DNA of 64,000 nt from Faecalicatena contorta. Its GTDB lineage: Bacteria; Bacillota; Clostridia; Lachnospirales; Lachnospiraceae. Positions 25,031 through 33,396 of this stretch are shown here, piece by piece. The position numbers and the translations under genes were made by a program. The stretch spans positions 62,001-126,000 of the forward strand of contig NZ_QGDS01000010.1 in assembly GCF_003149105.1 (NCBI RefSeq), read 5' to 3'. Numbering within the stretch: position 1 is the stretch's first letter; each line of letters starts with the position of its first letter. The notes under the pieces were generated by a model, which did no database searches, had not been told where the DNA came from, and was given only the letters and a program-made list of their open reading frames with translations.

Positions 25031-26341
25031 CTATGCATCCTGCACACCGCACCAGTCCATTAAAATGGATGCTATCATTTTCGTGCAGGTTACCAGTTCC
25101 TCTATTTCAATAAACTCATCTGCCTGATGTGCCAGCCTTGGATCACCAGGGCCGATGTTAAGAGTCGGAATTCCCACGTTGCAGAACCATCCCATATCTG
25201 TATGGCAGCAGATTCCTTCCACAATGGAATCCGGGTTTACTTCCTGCGCACTGTCCCTTGCAATCTGGAAAAACGGCTGGTCGTCCAGTGTTTCTCCGCA
25301 GTCCGCATCAATAAGCCATTCTATCTGAGGCACGTTGTCTTTAAGCCATGGGTCTGTCTGTGCCACAGCCTGTACAAAATCCTCGATTTCCTTCTTTACT
25401 TTAGAGCCCAGTCCGTTTTCATCCTTCTCAGACGGAAGATACTGGGCATTAAATGTAAGCTCCGCCCTGTTTGCAAATGTAGTCGGGTACTCTCCTGCAT
25501 GGAATTCAGCAATATGTATCTGGCATGGAATGGGCAGATATTTGTGCTCTTTTGTCACGGACCATTCTTTATTCAGCCTTCTGAATTGCTCCAGATAAAG
25601 GGAAGCTTTATCAATAGCATCTACGGCTCCGCCGGTTCTGAAATCCCCCTGCTTCAACTCAATATGTCCTGCTCTGCCTTCTATCGTAAGTTTTCCCCAC
25701 AAAATCCCCCTGCACAGTGGTGCAATTTTCAGATGTGTCGGCTCTGTAATCAGGCATCCGTCAGCACGGTACCCTTCAGCCACCAGCGCCAGTGTTCCCA
25801 TACCGCCTGCTTCTTCGTCTACTACAGTGCCAATCATGGCATCTCCTTTTAACTGAAGCCCGCTTTTTTGTATCGCTTTCAGGGCTGCTGTCATGGCTGC
25901 AATTCCACCTTTCATGTCAACTGCCCCACGTCCGTAAAGTCTGTTACCGGAAATTTCTGCTCCAAATGGGTCTTTTGTCCATTTACTCCCTCTCTGCACC
26001 ACATCGATATGTCCTGACATCATCATTGATTTTCCGCCGCCGCATCCCTCTAATTTAGCAAATAAATTCGGACGGTTTTCAAAAGTATGGTCTGCATAAT
26101 AACCTGCTTTTCCTTCATATTCTGCAAGTTTTTCTGCGTCAGGATAAGTAAACTCCGTCTTCATTCCCATGTCTTCCAGATATACTTTTAAAACCTCCTG
26201 TGCCAGTCCTTCTTTTTTGTAGACATCCTCTTCGTCAAAATAAGGATTTACACTGGGCACCTCGATTAATGCCTGAAGCAGCCCTACTACTTCCTGCTTA
26301 TTTTCCTCTATCCACTGATATACAAGTTCCTTTTGATTCAT
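25031..26341 (-). CDS. M20-family metallopeptidase/amidohydrolase, 436 aa
   Basis: A larger zinc amidohydrolase of the ArgE/DapE/aminoacylase-1 group. Visible metal-site motifs are MSGHIDVVQRG, YGRGAVDMKGGIAAM and VDEEAGGMGT, with CCHTDMGWF and NIGPGDPRLAHQADEF in the C-terminal catalytic part. It overlaps the ATPase gene by four bases, so it is expressed in step with the importer. Having it inside the transporter genes points to a role at the entry of the pathway, such as cleaving an imported amide. It is not a duplicate of the 375-aa enzyme. Confidence 0.85.
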   Translation of the reverse strand: MNQKELVYQWIEENKQEVVGLLQALIEVPSVNPYFDEEDVYKKEGLAQEVLKVYLEDMGMKTEFTYPDAEKLAEYEGKAGYYADHTFENRPNLFAKLEGCGGGKSMMMSGHIDVVQRGSKWTKDPFGAEISGNRLYGRGAVDMKGGIAAMTAALKAIQKSGLQLKGDAMIGTVVDEEAGGMGTLALVAEGYRADGCLITEPTHLKIAPLCRGILWGKLTIEGRAGHIELKQGDFRTGGAVDAIDKASLYLEQFRRLNKEWSVTKEHKYLPIPCQIHIAEFHAGEYPTTFANRAELTFNAQYLPSEKDENGLGSKVKKEIEDFVQAVAQTDPWLKDNVPQIEWLIDADCGETLDDQPFFQIARDSAQEVNPDSIVEGICCHTDMGWFCNVGIPTLNIGPGDPRLAHQADEFIEIEELVTCTKMIASILMDWCGVQDA

Positions 26342-27909
26342 CCCGCTACCTCCTGGTCTTCCTTCAAATTCAATGCATTCTTCAGCACATCCTCTTCTGT
26401 AACAGTATTTCTGTCGAATCTGGCTGTTATTTTTCCTTTATACAAAGTAATAATATTGTCACTGAGCTCCATAACCTCCGGTAAATCAGAAGATATTACA
26501 ATAACCGCCACTCCTGTCTTCGCCAGTTCAATTACGTATTTGTGTATCTCAGTTTTTGTCATTACATCAATACCGCGGGTCGGTTCATCCAGAATCAATA
26601 CCTTGGGCTCCTGCAAAAGCCAGCGGCAAAACAGGACTTTCTGCTGCCCTCCGCCGCTCAGGCTGTTGACACTTATAGACTGGCCCGGTGTCTTGATGCT
26701 GTATTTATCAATATTATCCTGTACGACCCGTTTCTCTTTTTTCTTATTGATAATTCCAATTTTATTTGAGAGACTGTCCAGGAAAGAGACACTCATGTTA
26801 TCCCTGACTGGATGTATATCAAACAGGCCCTGCGCCCCCCGGTCTTCGGGTACATAGAATATACGCTTTTCAATTGCCTCATTGATGGATATCCGGCTGA
26901 TATCCTGCCCCTCAAAAAGTATTTGCCCGCGCTCTGCACTTGTCTCTCCAAAGATAGCTCTGGCAACTTCAGACCTTCCGGCACCGACCAGACCGTACAT
27001 TCCAAGAATCTGCCCCGGCTTCACTTCAAAGGAAATATCCTGAAACGCGGATTTATATGATAAATTCTTAACCTCCAGAATCGCTTTCTCTCCCCATGTC
27101 CGTTCTTCATATACGCTCATATTAATTTTTCTGCCTGACATTGCTGTAATAATTGTTTCCTCTGTAGCTTCCTGCGGAAGAAGAGTACCGGTCAGGCATC
27201 CATCCCTTAAAACAATAATATCATCGGATATTCTCAAAATTTCAGGGATTCTGTGGCTGATGTACATAATGCTTACTCCGCGTTTTTTTAAATCGGCAAT
27301 AATTTCAAACAGTTTTTCAGATTCGTTATGACTCAAAATGGAGGTAGGCTCATCCAAAATCAGTATCTTGCATTTCTTATAAATACCTCTGGCAATGAGC
27401 ACCAGCTGCTGATTTCCTATAGACAGTTTGCTCATGGTCAGATGAAGAATATCCCCGGAGAGCCCTACCATTTTCAGTGCTTCCTTAGCTTCCTCGTACA
27501 TTTCCGTCCACTGGATTGTCTTGTTTTTACTTACCAGCTCATTGCCCATAAAGATATTTTCCAGCACAGACATATCCGCAAAAATATTCGGCTCCTGATA
27601 CACAATTGAAATACCCTTTTTCACCGCATCTAACGGAGAATTGAGACTCAGCTTTTCTCCTTGAAAATAAATATGGCCCCTGTCATTTTTCAGGGCACCG
27701 GCAATAATCTTCATCAACGTGGATTTACCTGCACCATTCTCTCCAATTACAGACAGAACCTCTCCTTTTTTCAGTTCAAAGCTAACATTCTGAAGGGCCT
27801 TTACTCCGCCGAATGACTTGCTCACTCCCTCTGCTTTTAAAATGATTTCTTCTGCCAACTTCTTTCTCTCCTCTCTACTAAAGGAAGGGAGCATATCCTG
27901 CGTCTTCAC
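26338..27909 (-). CDS. Sugar ABC transporter ATP-binding protein (operon B)
   Basis: A 523-residue double ATPase of the RbsA/MglA type. The first half has GENGAGKST and LSIGNQQLV; the second has the degenerate GLVGAGRSE and LSGGGQQKV. The open frame starts at GTG with GGGAG upstream. A TTG at 27858 (protein begins AEEIILKAEGVSK) with AGGAG upstream gives a more typical N-terminus and may be the true start. It follows the binding-protein gene and precedes the coupled M20 gene. Confidence 0.92.
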   Translation of the reverse strand: MKTQDMLPSFSREERKKLAEEIILKAEGVSKSFGGVKALQNVSFELKKGEVLSVIGENGAGKSTLMKIIAGALKNDRGHIYFQGEKLSLNSPLDAVKKGISIVYQEPNIFADMSVLENIFMGNELVSKNKTIQWTEMYEEAKEALKMVGLSGDILHLTMSKLSIGNQQLVLIARGIYKKCKILILDEPTSILSHNESEKLFEIIADLKKRGVSIMYISHRIPEILRISDDIIVLRDGCLTGTLLPQEATEETIITAMSGRKINMSVYEERTWGEKAILEVKNLSYKSAFQDISFEVKPGQILGMYGLVGAGRSEVARAIFGETSAERGQILFEGQDISRISINEAIEKRIFYVPEDRGAQGLFDIHPVRDNMSVSFLDSLSNKIGIINKKKEKRVVQDNIDKYSIKTPGQSISVNSLSGGGQQKVLFCRWLLQEPKVLILDEPTRGIDVMTKTEIHKYVIELAKTGVAVIVISSDLPEVMELSDNIITLYKGKITARFDRNTVTEEDVLKNALNLKEDQEVAG

Positions 27910-27959
27910 TTTGAATATACTCCCTATTTCCCGGTGCCTAACTTCTGCCCGGACCTTGT

Positions 27960-29018
27960 CTAGAAATCAAAATCATCCACATTATCTTTTGTGATAATCA
28001 ACGGTTCTCCTAATAGTAAAATTTTATTTTCAGCATCCCATTTAACCGGATTGGATACTCCTTCAATCTCATTTACTTCTTCAAATTCTTTGCCTTCTGC
28101 AACCATTTTTCCTGCCCATACAGTCAGATAGCCAAGTTCATACGCATCCCATAAAATGGACTCTTCCATAACACCTGCATCAATAAAAGGTTTTACCGTA
28201 GCCGGAGACCCGTAGCCAATCACTTTTACTTCTCCAGCTTTTCCTTCCTGCTGAACTGCCTGTGCCACACCTGGAATTGTGGAAGATGCAACTGCAACCA
28301 GTCCTTTAAGGTCAGGATATCTGGTCATTAGTTCTTGTGCCTGTTTTAATGCCTGCTCGCTGCTTCCGCCCTGTGTATAACGGATATCAACAATCTCTAT
28401 ATCCGGATATTTGTTTTTTTGCTGTTCTTCCATGTAAGAAATCCAGGTATTCAGGTTTGTAGCAGTAGATTCTCCAGAAACAATACCAACCTGTCCCTTT
28501 TCACCAATCTGGGCTGCCAGTCTGTCCATAAGCGTTCTTCCCAGATCTTCATCCAGCGCCTGCGCCACATAAAATTCTCTTGTACTGTCCGGTGCATCAG
28601 AGTCACTTGTATACACATGAATTCCTGCTTCCTGCGCCTTTTCAATATATGGATTGGTGGATGAGCTGTCCAGTACGGATAAGGACATTGCGTTCACACC
28701 TTGTTTGATGAGACTGTCCATAATCTTTACCTGCTCTGCTGCGTTGGCCTGTGTAGCTCCGGTATACAAGAATTCAACTCCCAAATCTTCAGCCGCTTTG
28801 TTTCCGCCGTCTTCCATGGCCGTAAAATATGGAATACCAATAAGCTGAGGTATAAATGCAATTTTCAGCTTATCTCCTGAGCTTTCTGTCTTCTCCTCAC
28901 TTTTGGTGCCCGTGCCTTTTTCCTCTTCCTTACCAGAGCTTCCACACCCTGCAAGTAAACTTGCTGCCATAGCTGCTGCCAGTAATGCCGCCATCATTTT
29001 CTTCCATTTGTTTTTCAT
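27960..29018 (-). CDS. Sugar-binding lipoprotein (operon B)
   Basis: The first gene of operon B encodes a 352-residue ribose-type (Peripla_BP_4) substrate-binding protein. The signal peptide ends in the lipobox LLAGC (Cys25), so it is anchored to the outer face of the membrane. Ligand-domain landmarks are KIAFIPQLIGIPYFTAMEDGG, GVNAMSLSVLD and VIGYGSPATVKPF. I chose the ATG after AAGGAGGAGAAG; an upstream in-frame start would disrupt the signal peptide. The ligand class is uncertain: related proteins include AI-2 and rhamnose binders as well as pentose binders. Confidence 0.92.
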   Translation of the reverse strand: MKNKWKKMMAALLAAAMAASLLAGCGSSGKEEEKGTGTKSEEKTESSGDKLKIAFIPQLIGIPYFTAMEDGGNKAAEDLGVEFLYTGATQANAAEQVKIMDSLIKQGVNAMSLSVLDSSSTNPYIEKAQEAGIHVYTSDSDAPDSTREFYVAQALDEDLGRTLMDRLAAQIGEKGQVGIVSGESTATNLNTWISYMEEQQKNKYPDIEIVDIRYTQGGSSEQALKQAQELMTRYPDLKGLVAVASSTIPGVAQAVQQEGKAGEVKVIGYGSPATVKPFIDAGVMEESILWDAYELGYLTVWAGKMVAEGKEFEEVNEIEGVSNPVKWDAENKILLLGEPLIITKDNVDDFDF

Positions 29019-29061
29019 ACTTCTTCTCCTCCTTATTCCTTGTTTTCCTGGAAAAACCATC

Positions 29062-29079
29062 TAGTAAAACGTTTTTCCA
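29062..29079. promoter_or_regulatory. LacI-type operator, proximal (operon B)
   Basis: TAGTAAAACGTTTTTCCA, with a perfect AAAACGTTTT core, lies directly downstream of the -10. A nearly identical site in inverted orientation lies about 175 bases upstream. This pair is typical for LacI-family repression by looping. Confidence 0.65.
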
Positions 29080-29093
29080 TTTTTTATAAATTC

Positions 29094-29122
29094 ATAGTAC
29101 TTTACAAAAACCCAAAAGTCAA
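29094..29122 (-). promoter_or_regulatory. Promoter of operon B
   Basis: Minus strand: -35 TTGACT at 29117-29122, a 17-base spacer and -10 TACTAT at 29094-29099. The proximal LacI-type operator starts 15 bases further on, covering the expected early transcribed region. Confidence 0.7.
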
Positions 29123-29235
29123 TCGTCATTATTTTACTATTTATTTATATATTTTTTGTTTATTTTGATGTATTTCTTTGATTTTATAGTCATTTTATAC
29201 AAATCAAAAATAAATTTTTGTCACATATAGCGTTT

Positions 29236-29253
29236 TGGAAAACCGTTTTACTA
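29236..29253. promoter_or_regulatory. LacI-type operator, distal (operon B)
   Basis: TGGAAAACCGTTTTACTA is the inverted match of the proximal operator, with one extra base at the centre. It lies in the A/T-rich region upstream of the operon B promoter. Confidence 0.6.
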
Positions 29254-29307
29254 AAGATATTTTGGAAACTCCAACTGCTATATCCGCTCCTTCAGATCTC
29301 TAGAGAA

Positions 29308-29344
29308 ACAAAAAAATGACAGGTCCCTGAGAGGAGACCTGCCA
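29308..29344 (-). terminator. Terminator of operon A
   Basis: Minus strand: stem GGCAGGTC/GACCTGTC with a nine-base loop followed by A and seven Ts, about 30 bases past the FGGY kinase stop. Confidence 0.8.
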
Positions 29345-29372
29345 TTCATCTGAATTTTCTTTATTACATTTT

Positions 29373-30848
29373 TCACTTCGTCAGCACGGTTTTCACCGCT
29401 GCCTTCCACCCTGCATATTTCTCTTCTCGCAGCGTCCCATCCATTTCCGGCTCATACTTCACCCGGTTTAGTTTCTCAAAAATCGTATTATCCCATATGC
29501 CCAGAGCAAGCCCTGCTGCATAAGCCGGGCCAATACCGGAAAGTTCTTCGGAATCCGGTACCTGTACGACGGCATCCGCAATATCGCTCTGGAACTGCAT
29601 CAAATAGGTATTTCTCGTGGGGCCGCCGTCTACACGGAGTTCCCCTACTTTGACCCCGGCATCCTCACTCATAGCTCTGATGATATCGGTAATCTGGTAA
29701 GCGATACATTCCACGCCTGCCCTCACAACTTCTGCTTTACCGGTCGTACGGGTCATTCCCAGGATAGAGGCCGCTGCGTGGCTGTCCCAGTAAGGTGCTC
29801 CCAGGCCGGAAAATGCCGGAACCAGGTAGAGGGAATCGCCTTGCACAGCTTCCTTTGCCAAAGTTTCCGTTTCACCCGGAGACTGAATCAATTTCAGATC
29901 ATCTTTCAGCCAGGTAATAACCGCCCCCGTATAATTCAGGTTTCCTTCCAGCACGTAATGGACTTCTCCCCCTATACTCCACGCCAGAGAAGTTACAACC
30001 CCGTGGGTGCTCAGAACCGGAGTTCCGCCAATATTCATCATAATGGAGGAGCCTGTTCCGTAGGTAGACTTCGTCATTCCAGGCTGTAAGCAGCCCTGTC
30101 CAAACAGAGAACCATGCGAATCTCCTAACACTCCATGAATCGGGATTGAGCGGGGGAGTACCCCTTCAAAGTCTGTCTCTCCAAAATTTGAATCTGAATC
30201 ACAGACCTCGGCCATATTCTTTGCATTAATACCGAATAACATGCATACCTCTTCATCCCATTTTAAATCAAAGATGTTAAATAACTGAGTTCTTGAGGCA
30301 TTAGAATAATCCGTCTTATATGACTGGCCTTTTGTCAGTTTATACACCAGCCAGCTATCAATGGTTCCATGACAGATATTCCCTGCATCTGCTCTTTCTT
30401 TTGCCCCTTCTACATTTTCCAAAATCCAGGAAATTTTGGCGGCCGGGAAATAGGGAGACAAATTCATCCCCGTTTTCTTACGGATATTCTCTGCCTCTCC
30501 TAGTTTTTCTATCCGCTCACAGATTTCTGCTGCTCTGGCGCACTGCCATACAATTGCATTTCCCAAAGGTTCCCCAGTTGTTTTATCCCATGCCAGGGAG
30601 GTTTCACGCTGGTTGCTGATACCCGCACCTATAATCTTTGTCTTATCAATTCCTTCCGTAAGCTGGGCCACTACATCAATGACATTTGTATAAATCTCAG
30701 AGGGATTGTGGGATACCCATCCTTTTTCATTAATAATCTGTTCATGAGATCTGTCTGTACGCTTAATCAGACTTCCCCTCTCATCAAACAGCAGTGCCTT
30801 CGTTCCCTGGGTGCTTTGGTCAATGCTAATAATATATTGTTCCGCCAT
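29373..30848 (-). CDS. FGGY-family carbohydrate kinase, glycerol-kinase-like
   Basis: A 491-residue two-domain FGGY kinase and the last gene of operon A. N-terminal phosphate loop: YIISIDQSTQGTKALLFD; middle: NQRETSLAWD and TDYSNASRTQLFNI; C-terminal ATP site: LRVDGGPTRNTYLMQ. It resembles glycerol kinase most, but the usual WQDRR-type substrate segment reads WQCARAAE, and a sugar operon is an odd place for GlpK. A ketose or branched-sugar kinase is therefore plausible. ATG with AAGGAG upstream. The family is sure; the substrate is not. Confidence 0.85.
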   Translation of the reverse strand: MAEQYIISIDQSTQGTKALLFDERGSLIKRTDRSHEQIINEKGWVSHNPSEIYTNVIDVVAQLTEGIDKTKIIGAGISNQRETSLAWDKTTGEPLGNAIVWQCARAAEICERIEKLGEAENIRKKTGMNLSPYFPAAKISWILENVEGAKERADAGNICHGTIDSWLVYKLTKGQSYKTDYSNASRTQLFNIFDLKWDEEVCMLFGINAKNMAEVCDSDSNFGETDFEGVLPRSIPIHGVLGDSHGSLFGQGCLQPGMTKSTYGTGSSIMMNIGGTPVLSTHGVVTSLAWSIGGEVHYVLEGNLNYTGAVITWLKDDLKLIQSPGETETLAKEAVQGDSLYLVPAFSGLGAPYWDSHAAASILGMTRTTGKAEVVRAGVECIAYQITDIIRAMSEDAGVKVGELRVDGGPTRNTYLMQFQSDIADAVVQVPDSEELSGIGPAYAAGLALGIWDNTIFEKLNRVKYEPEMDGTLREEKYAGWKAAVKTVLTK

Positions 30849-30904
30849 AGTGCTGCTCCTTTATATGTCTCTAAAATTTCTCACGCTGTATAAGGCAAAA
30901 TCAT

Positions 30905-31789
30905 TCACAGTTCTGCCTTCAGAACCTCTTCTCTTAATGGTATGGAGGCTGTTGCTCCCTGACGGGATACTGCCATTGCAGATGCCTTCGCCGCCAATGC
31001 AAGACCTTCTGGTACTGGAAGTCCTTGAATAACTGAAGAAATGAAATATCCGGTAAATGTATCTCCCGCTGCCGTAGTATCAACCACTTTTACTCTGTAA
31101 ATCCCCTGTCTGTACTGCTCATCCCTGTACTGGTAAACAGCTCCGTTTCCTCCCAGCGTCAGCACAACCTTTGCATTGGGATAGATGGTTTTCAGTTTCT
31201 CCAACACCTCCTCCGTATCTGTCTCACCAGTTACCTGTTCTCCCTCAATCTCATTAAGCAGAAACATAGAAATTTTTCCGAAATCGCAAGCATCCAAGGC
31301 GCTGTCATAAGGTGATGGATTCAGAATAATCATCATGCCCCGCTCATAAGCCTGGTCTATGATGTAATCCAGCAGATTCACTTCATTTTGAAGCAGCAGA
31401 ATATCCCCCTTTTCAAAGTGGCTCAGCACCTCATCCACGTATTCCTCCGTAATCCGCCTGTTCGCACCGCCGTACAGCAGGATGCAGTTTTGCCCCTCCT
31501 TATCCACCTGAATGATGGTGTGTCCTGATTTACCTGAAATTGTACGGATATAGTCGGTTTTTACACAGCCTTCCTCACAGGCTTTCAAAAGTTCCCCGCC
31601 TTCTTCGCCCACCATTCCGGCGTGATACACGGATACCCCTGCCCTGGCAAGTGCAATGGACTGGTTCAGCCCCTTTCCCCCGCAGAATATATCAATGCCA
31701 AAGGAGGCCAGCGTCTCTCCCGGCGCCACCATATGGTCAACAGAATACACATAATCTAAATTTAATGATCCAAAATTTAATACCTTCAT
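30905..31789 (-). CDS. rbsK: Ribokinase, PfkB family, copy 2
   Basis: A 294-residue near-duplicate of the PfkB kinase at the end of operon B. The same signatures are present (FCGGKGLNQS; DTTAAGDTFTGYF). It follows rbsD by 27 bases, so ribokinase (ribose to ribose 5-phosphate) is the natural reading here. The C-terminus ends LREEVLKAEL, shorter than copy 1. Ribosome site GAGGG. Identity with copy 1 is high at both DNA and protein level and includes the upstream leader, implying recent duplication or gene conversion. Confidence 0.9.
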   Translation of the reverse strand: MKVLNFGSLNLDYVYSVDHMVAPGETLASFGIDIFCGGKGLNQSIALARAGVSVYHAGMVGEEGGELLKACEEGCVKTDYIRTISGKSGHTIIQVDKEGQNCILLYGGANRRITEEYVDEVLSHFEKGDILLLQNEVNLLDYIIDQAYERGMMIILNPSPYDSALDACDFGKISMFLLNEIEGEQVTGETDTEEVLEKLKTIYPNAKVVLTLGGNGAVYQYRDEQYRQGIYRVKVVDTTAAGDTFTGYFISSVIQGLPVPEGLALAAKASAMAVSRQGATASIPLREEVLKAEL

Positions 31790-31816
31790 AATTATTGTCC
31801 CTCAAAGTTTCTTATG

Positions 31817-32218
31817 TCAGGCCGGAAATGCAACGCCAGCTCTCAATATAATGTTTGGATAAGGTGTGAACTCTCCTGTCCGTATTACAAACTTGATATT
31901 CTTCGTCATTTTTTTTAATTCTATATGGCTGACCCTCTCTGACCCTACACCAGGGAGCTTCCCCTGTATATAAGAAAGTAACTCCTGATTCTTCTCTGCA
32001 ATTTCTTCTGCCAGGATATAATATTCCACTTCCGCCTCGTCCAGCACTGCATCCATTACCTGCCGGAATCCAGGAACTCCCCCGCACAAAGCCAGGTCCA
32101 CAATCTCCACATCCTTTGGGACAGGCATCCCGCCATCCGCTATCATAAATCTATCTTTATGCCCCAGGCCGGCAATCAATCCTGCTAATTGTGCATTTAT
32201 AATACCTCTTTTTTTCAT
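31817..32218 (-). CDS. rbsD: D-ribose pyranase
   Basis: RbsD interconverts beta-pyranose and beta-furanose forms of ribose so that ribokinase can use it. The 133-residue protein has family length, with MKKRGIINAQLAGLIAGLGHKD (catalytic His20), the MIADGGMPVP loop and the C-terminal GEFTPYPNIILRAGVAF. It lies between rbsC and rbsK in operon A. Its presence argues that at least one substrate or product of the operon is D-ribose or a similar aldose. Confidence 0.93.
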   Translation of the reverse strand: MKKRGIINAQLAGLIAGLGHKDRFMIADGGMPVPKDVEIVDLALCGGVPGFRQVMDAVLDEAEVEYYILAEEIAEKNQELLSYIQGKLPGVGSERVSHIELKKMTKNIKFVIRTGEFTPYPNIILRAGVAFPA

Positions 32219-32259
32219 ACCGTTTACCCCTTCTTTTCAGAATATTCTGAATACGGCTC

Positions 32260-32302
32260 TCAAGAGGGTCAGTCCCTTTTCAAAAGGGACTGACCCTCTT
32301 GA
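32260..32302. repeat. Perfect 43-nt palindrome between rbsC and rbsD
   Basis: Two 21-base arms (left arm starting TCAAGAGGGTCAG) enclose a single C. There is no T-run after it in the minus direction, so it is more likely an mRNA-stability or attenuation element than a full terminator. Confidence 0.75.
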
Positions 32303-32340
32303 TGACCTCCTGATGGCCTCCTGATCTTCTCCTGATCTTT
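32297..32340 (-). repeat. 11-bp tandem repeat, four units, after rbsC
   Basis: Minus strand, directly after the rbsC stop: GATCAGGAGAA, GATCAGGAGGC, CATCAGGAGGT, CATCAAGAGGG. Each unit contains an AGGAG-like ribosome-site sequence but no start codon follows. The last unit merges into the 43-nt palindrome. Confidence 0.7.
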
Positions 32341-33393
32341 TTACTTATTCTCGTTACGGGCCTGGAGTGCCATTTTTGCCTGTAAGTTTCTCTGTACCTG
32401 GTCAATGATAACAGCCAGGATGATAACGAGCCCTCTGATAATTTTCTGCCAAAATTCTGTAACCCCGCACATTGTCATACCATCGTTGATAACACCGATA
32501 ACGAATGCACCTACAATCGTTCCTCCGATGGTTCCCACGCCGCCTGCCATGGAGGTTCCTCCAAGTACGGATGCAGCGATGGCGTTCATTTCCCATGATT
32601 CGCCTGTTTTCGGAGTCGCTGATACTAACTGGGATGTTGCAATAATACCTACAATTGCGGAACAAAATCCAGAAAATGCATAGACCCATATTTTTACTTT
32701 ATCTACCTTGATACCTGATAATTTAGATGCTCTTTCATTCCCTCCGATGGATAGTACATGCCAGCCAAAAGGTGTTTTTTTCAAAATCAGCCCGGCTACA
32801 ATGGCAATTAGAATGAGGATGACTACACCTGCCGGAATGGCTGTTCCTGCAATATTACGGCCAAACACTTCAAAGCCGGTATTTCCGAGCCCTTCATTTC
32901 CTGCCAGTTTTGAGAAGGTTTTACCATCGGAACGGATATTTGCAAATCCTCGCCAGATATACATGGTACCTAAGGTTGCAATGAACGGAGCCACATTAAA
33001 TTTTGTAATTACAATTCCATTCACCATGCCCATAACCGCTCCGAGAAGTACGGTAATAAGAACTATCATCGGCACGCTGAAATATAAGGTTACACCAAAA
33101 ATCTTTAATACAAGCCCTTCTTCAATCAGGCCGCCCGCAATCATTCCGGCAAGTCCTGCGATGGAGCCAACGGACAAATCAATGCCGCCGGTAATGATGA
33201 CATATGTCATGCCGATTGCCAGTATACCGTAGAGCGCCACGTGCTTTGCTACTGTCAGAAGTGCTCCTGCACTCAAAAAGTTATTTGCCGTAACACTAAA
33301 GAATATGAGCAGAATAACTAATACAATAAAGGTACGCCCCTTCAAAAGGGTCATCGCCAATTTATTATTTCCTGTTTTTTGATTCGCTGCCAT
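32341..33393 (-). CDS. rbsC: Ribose ABC transporter permease
   Basis: A 350-residue RbsC-type permease with about ten membrane helices, the GGIDLSVGSIAGLAGMIAGG ATPase-contact loop and SVLGGTSMAGGVGTIGGTIVGA. It begins three bases after the rbsA stop and is the only permease of this importer, so it probably works as a homodimer, as in the ribose system. Confidence 0.92.
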   Translation of the reverse strand: MAANQKTGNNKLAMTLLKGRTFIVLVILLIFFSVTANNFLSAGALLTVAKHVALYGILAIGMTYVIITGGIDLSVGSIAGLAGMIAGGLIEEGLVLKIFGVTLYFSVPMIVLITVLLGAVMGMVNGIVITKFNVAPFIATLGTMYIWRGFANIRSDGKTFSKLAGNEGLGNTGFEVFGRNIAGTAIPAGVVILILIAIVAGLILKKTPFGWHVLSIGGNERASKLSGIKVDKVKIWVYAFSGFCSAIVGIIATSQLVSATPKTGESWEMNAIAASVLGGTSMAGGVGTIGGTIVGAFVIGVINDGMTMCGVTEFWQKIIRGLVIILAVIIDQVQRNLQAKMALQARNENK

Positions 33394-33396
33394 AAT

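Noticed and set aside
29373-30848. Plain glycerol kinase (glpK) assignment
   Set aside because: The family match is good, but the substrate-region segment differs and the operon is for sugar import, so only the FGGY family is called.
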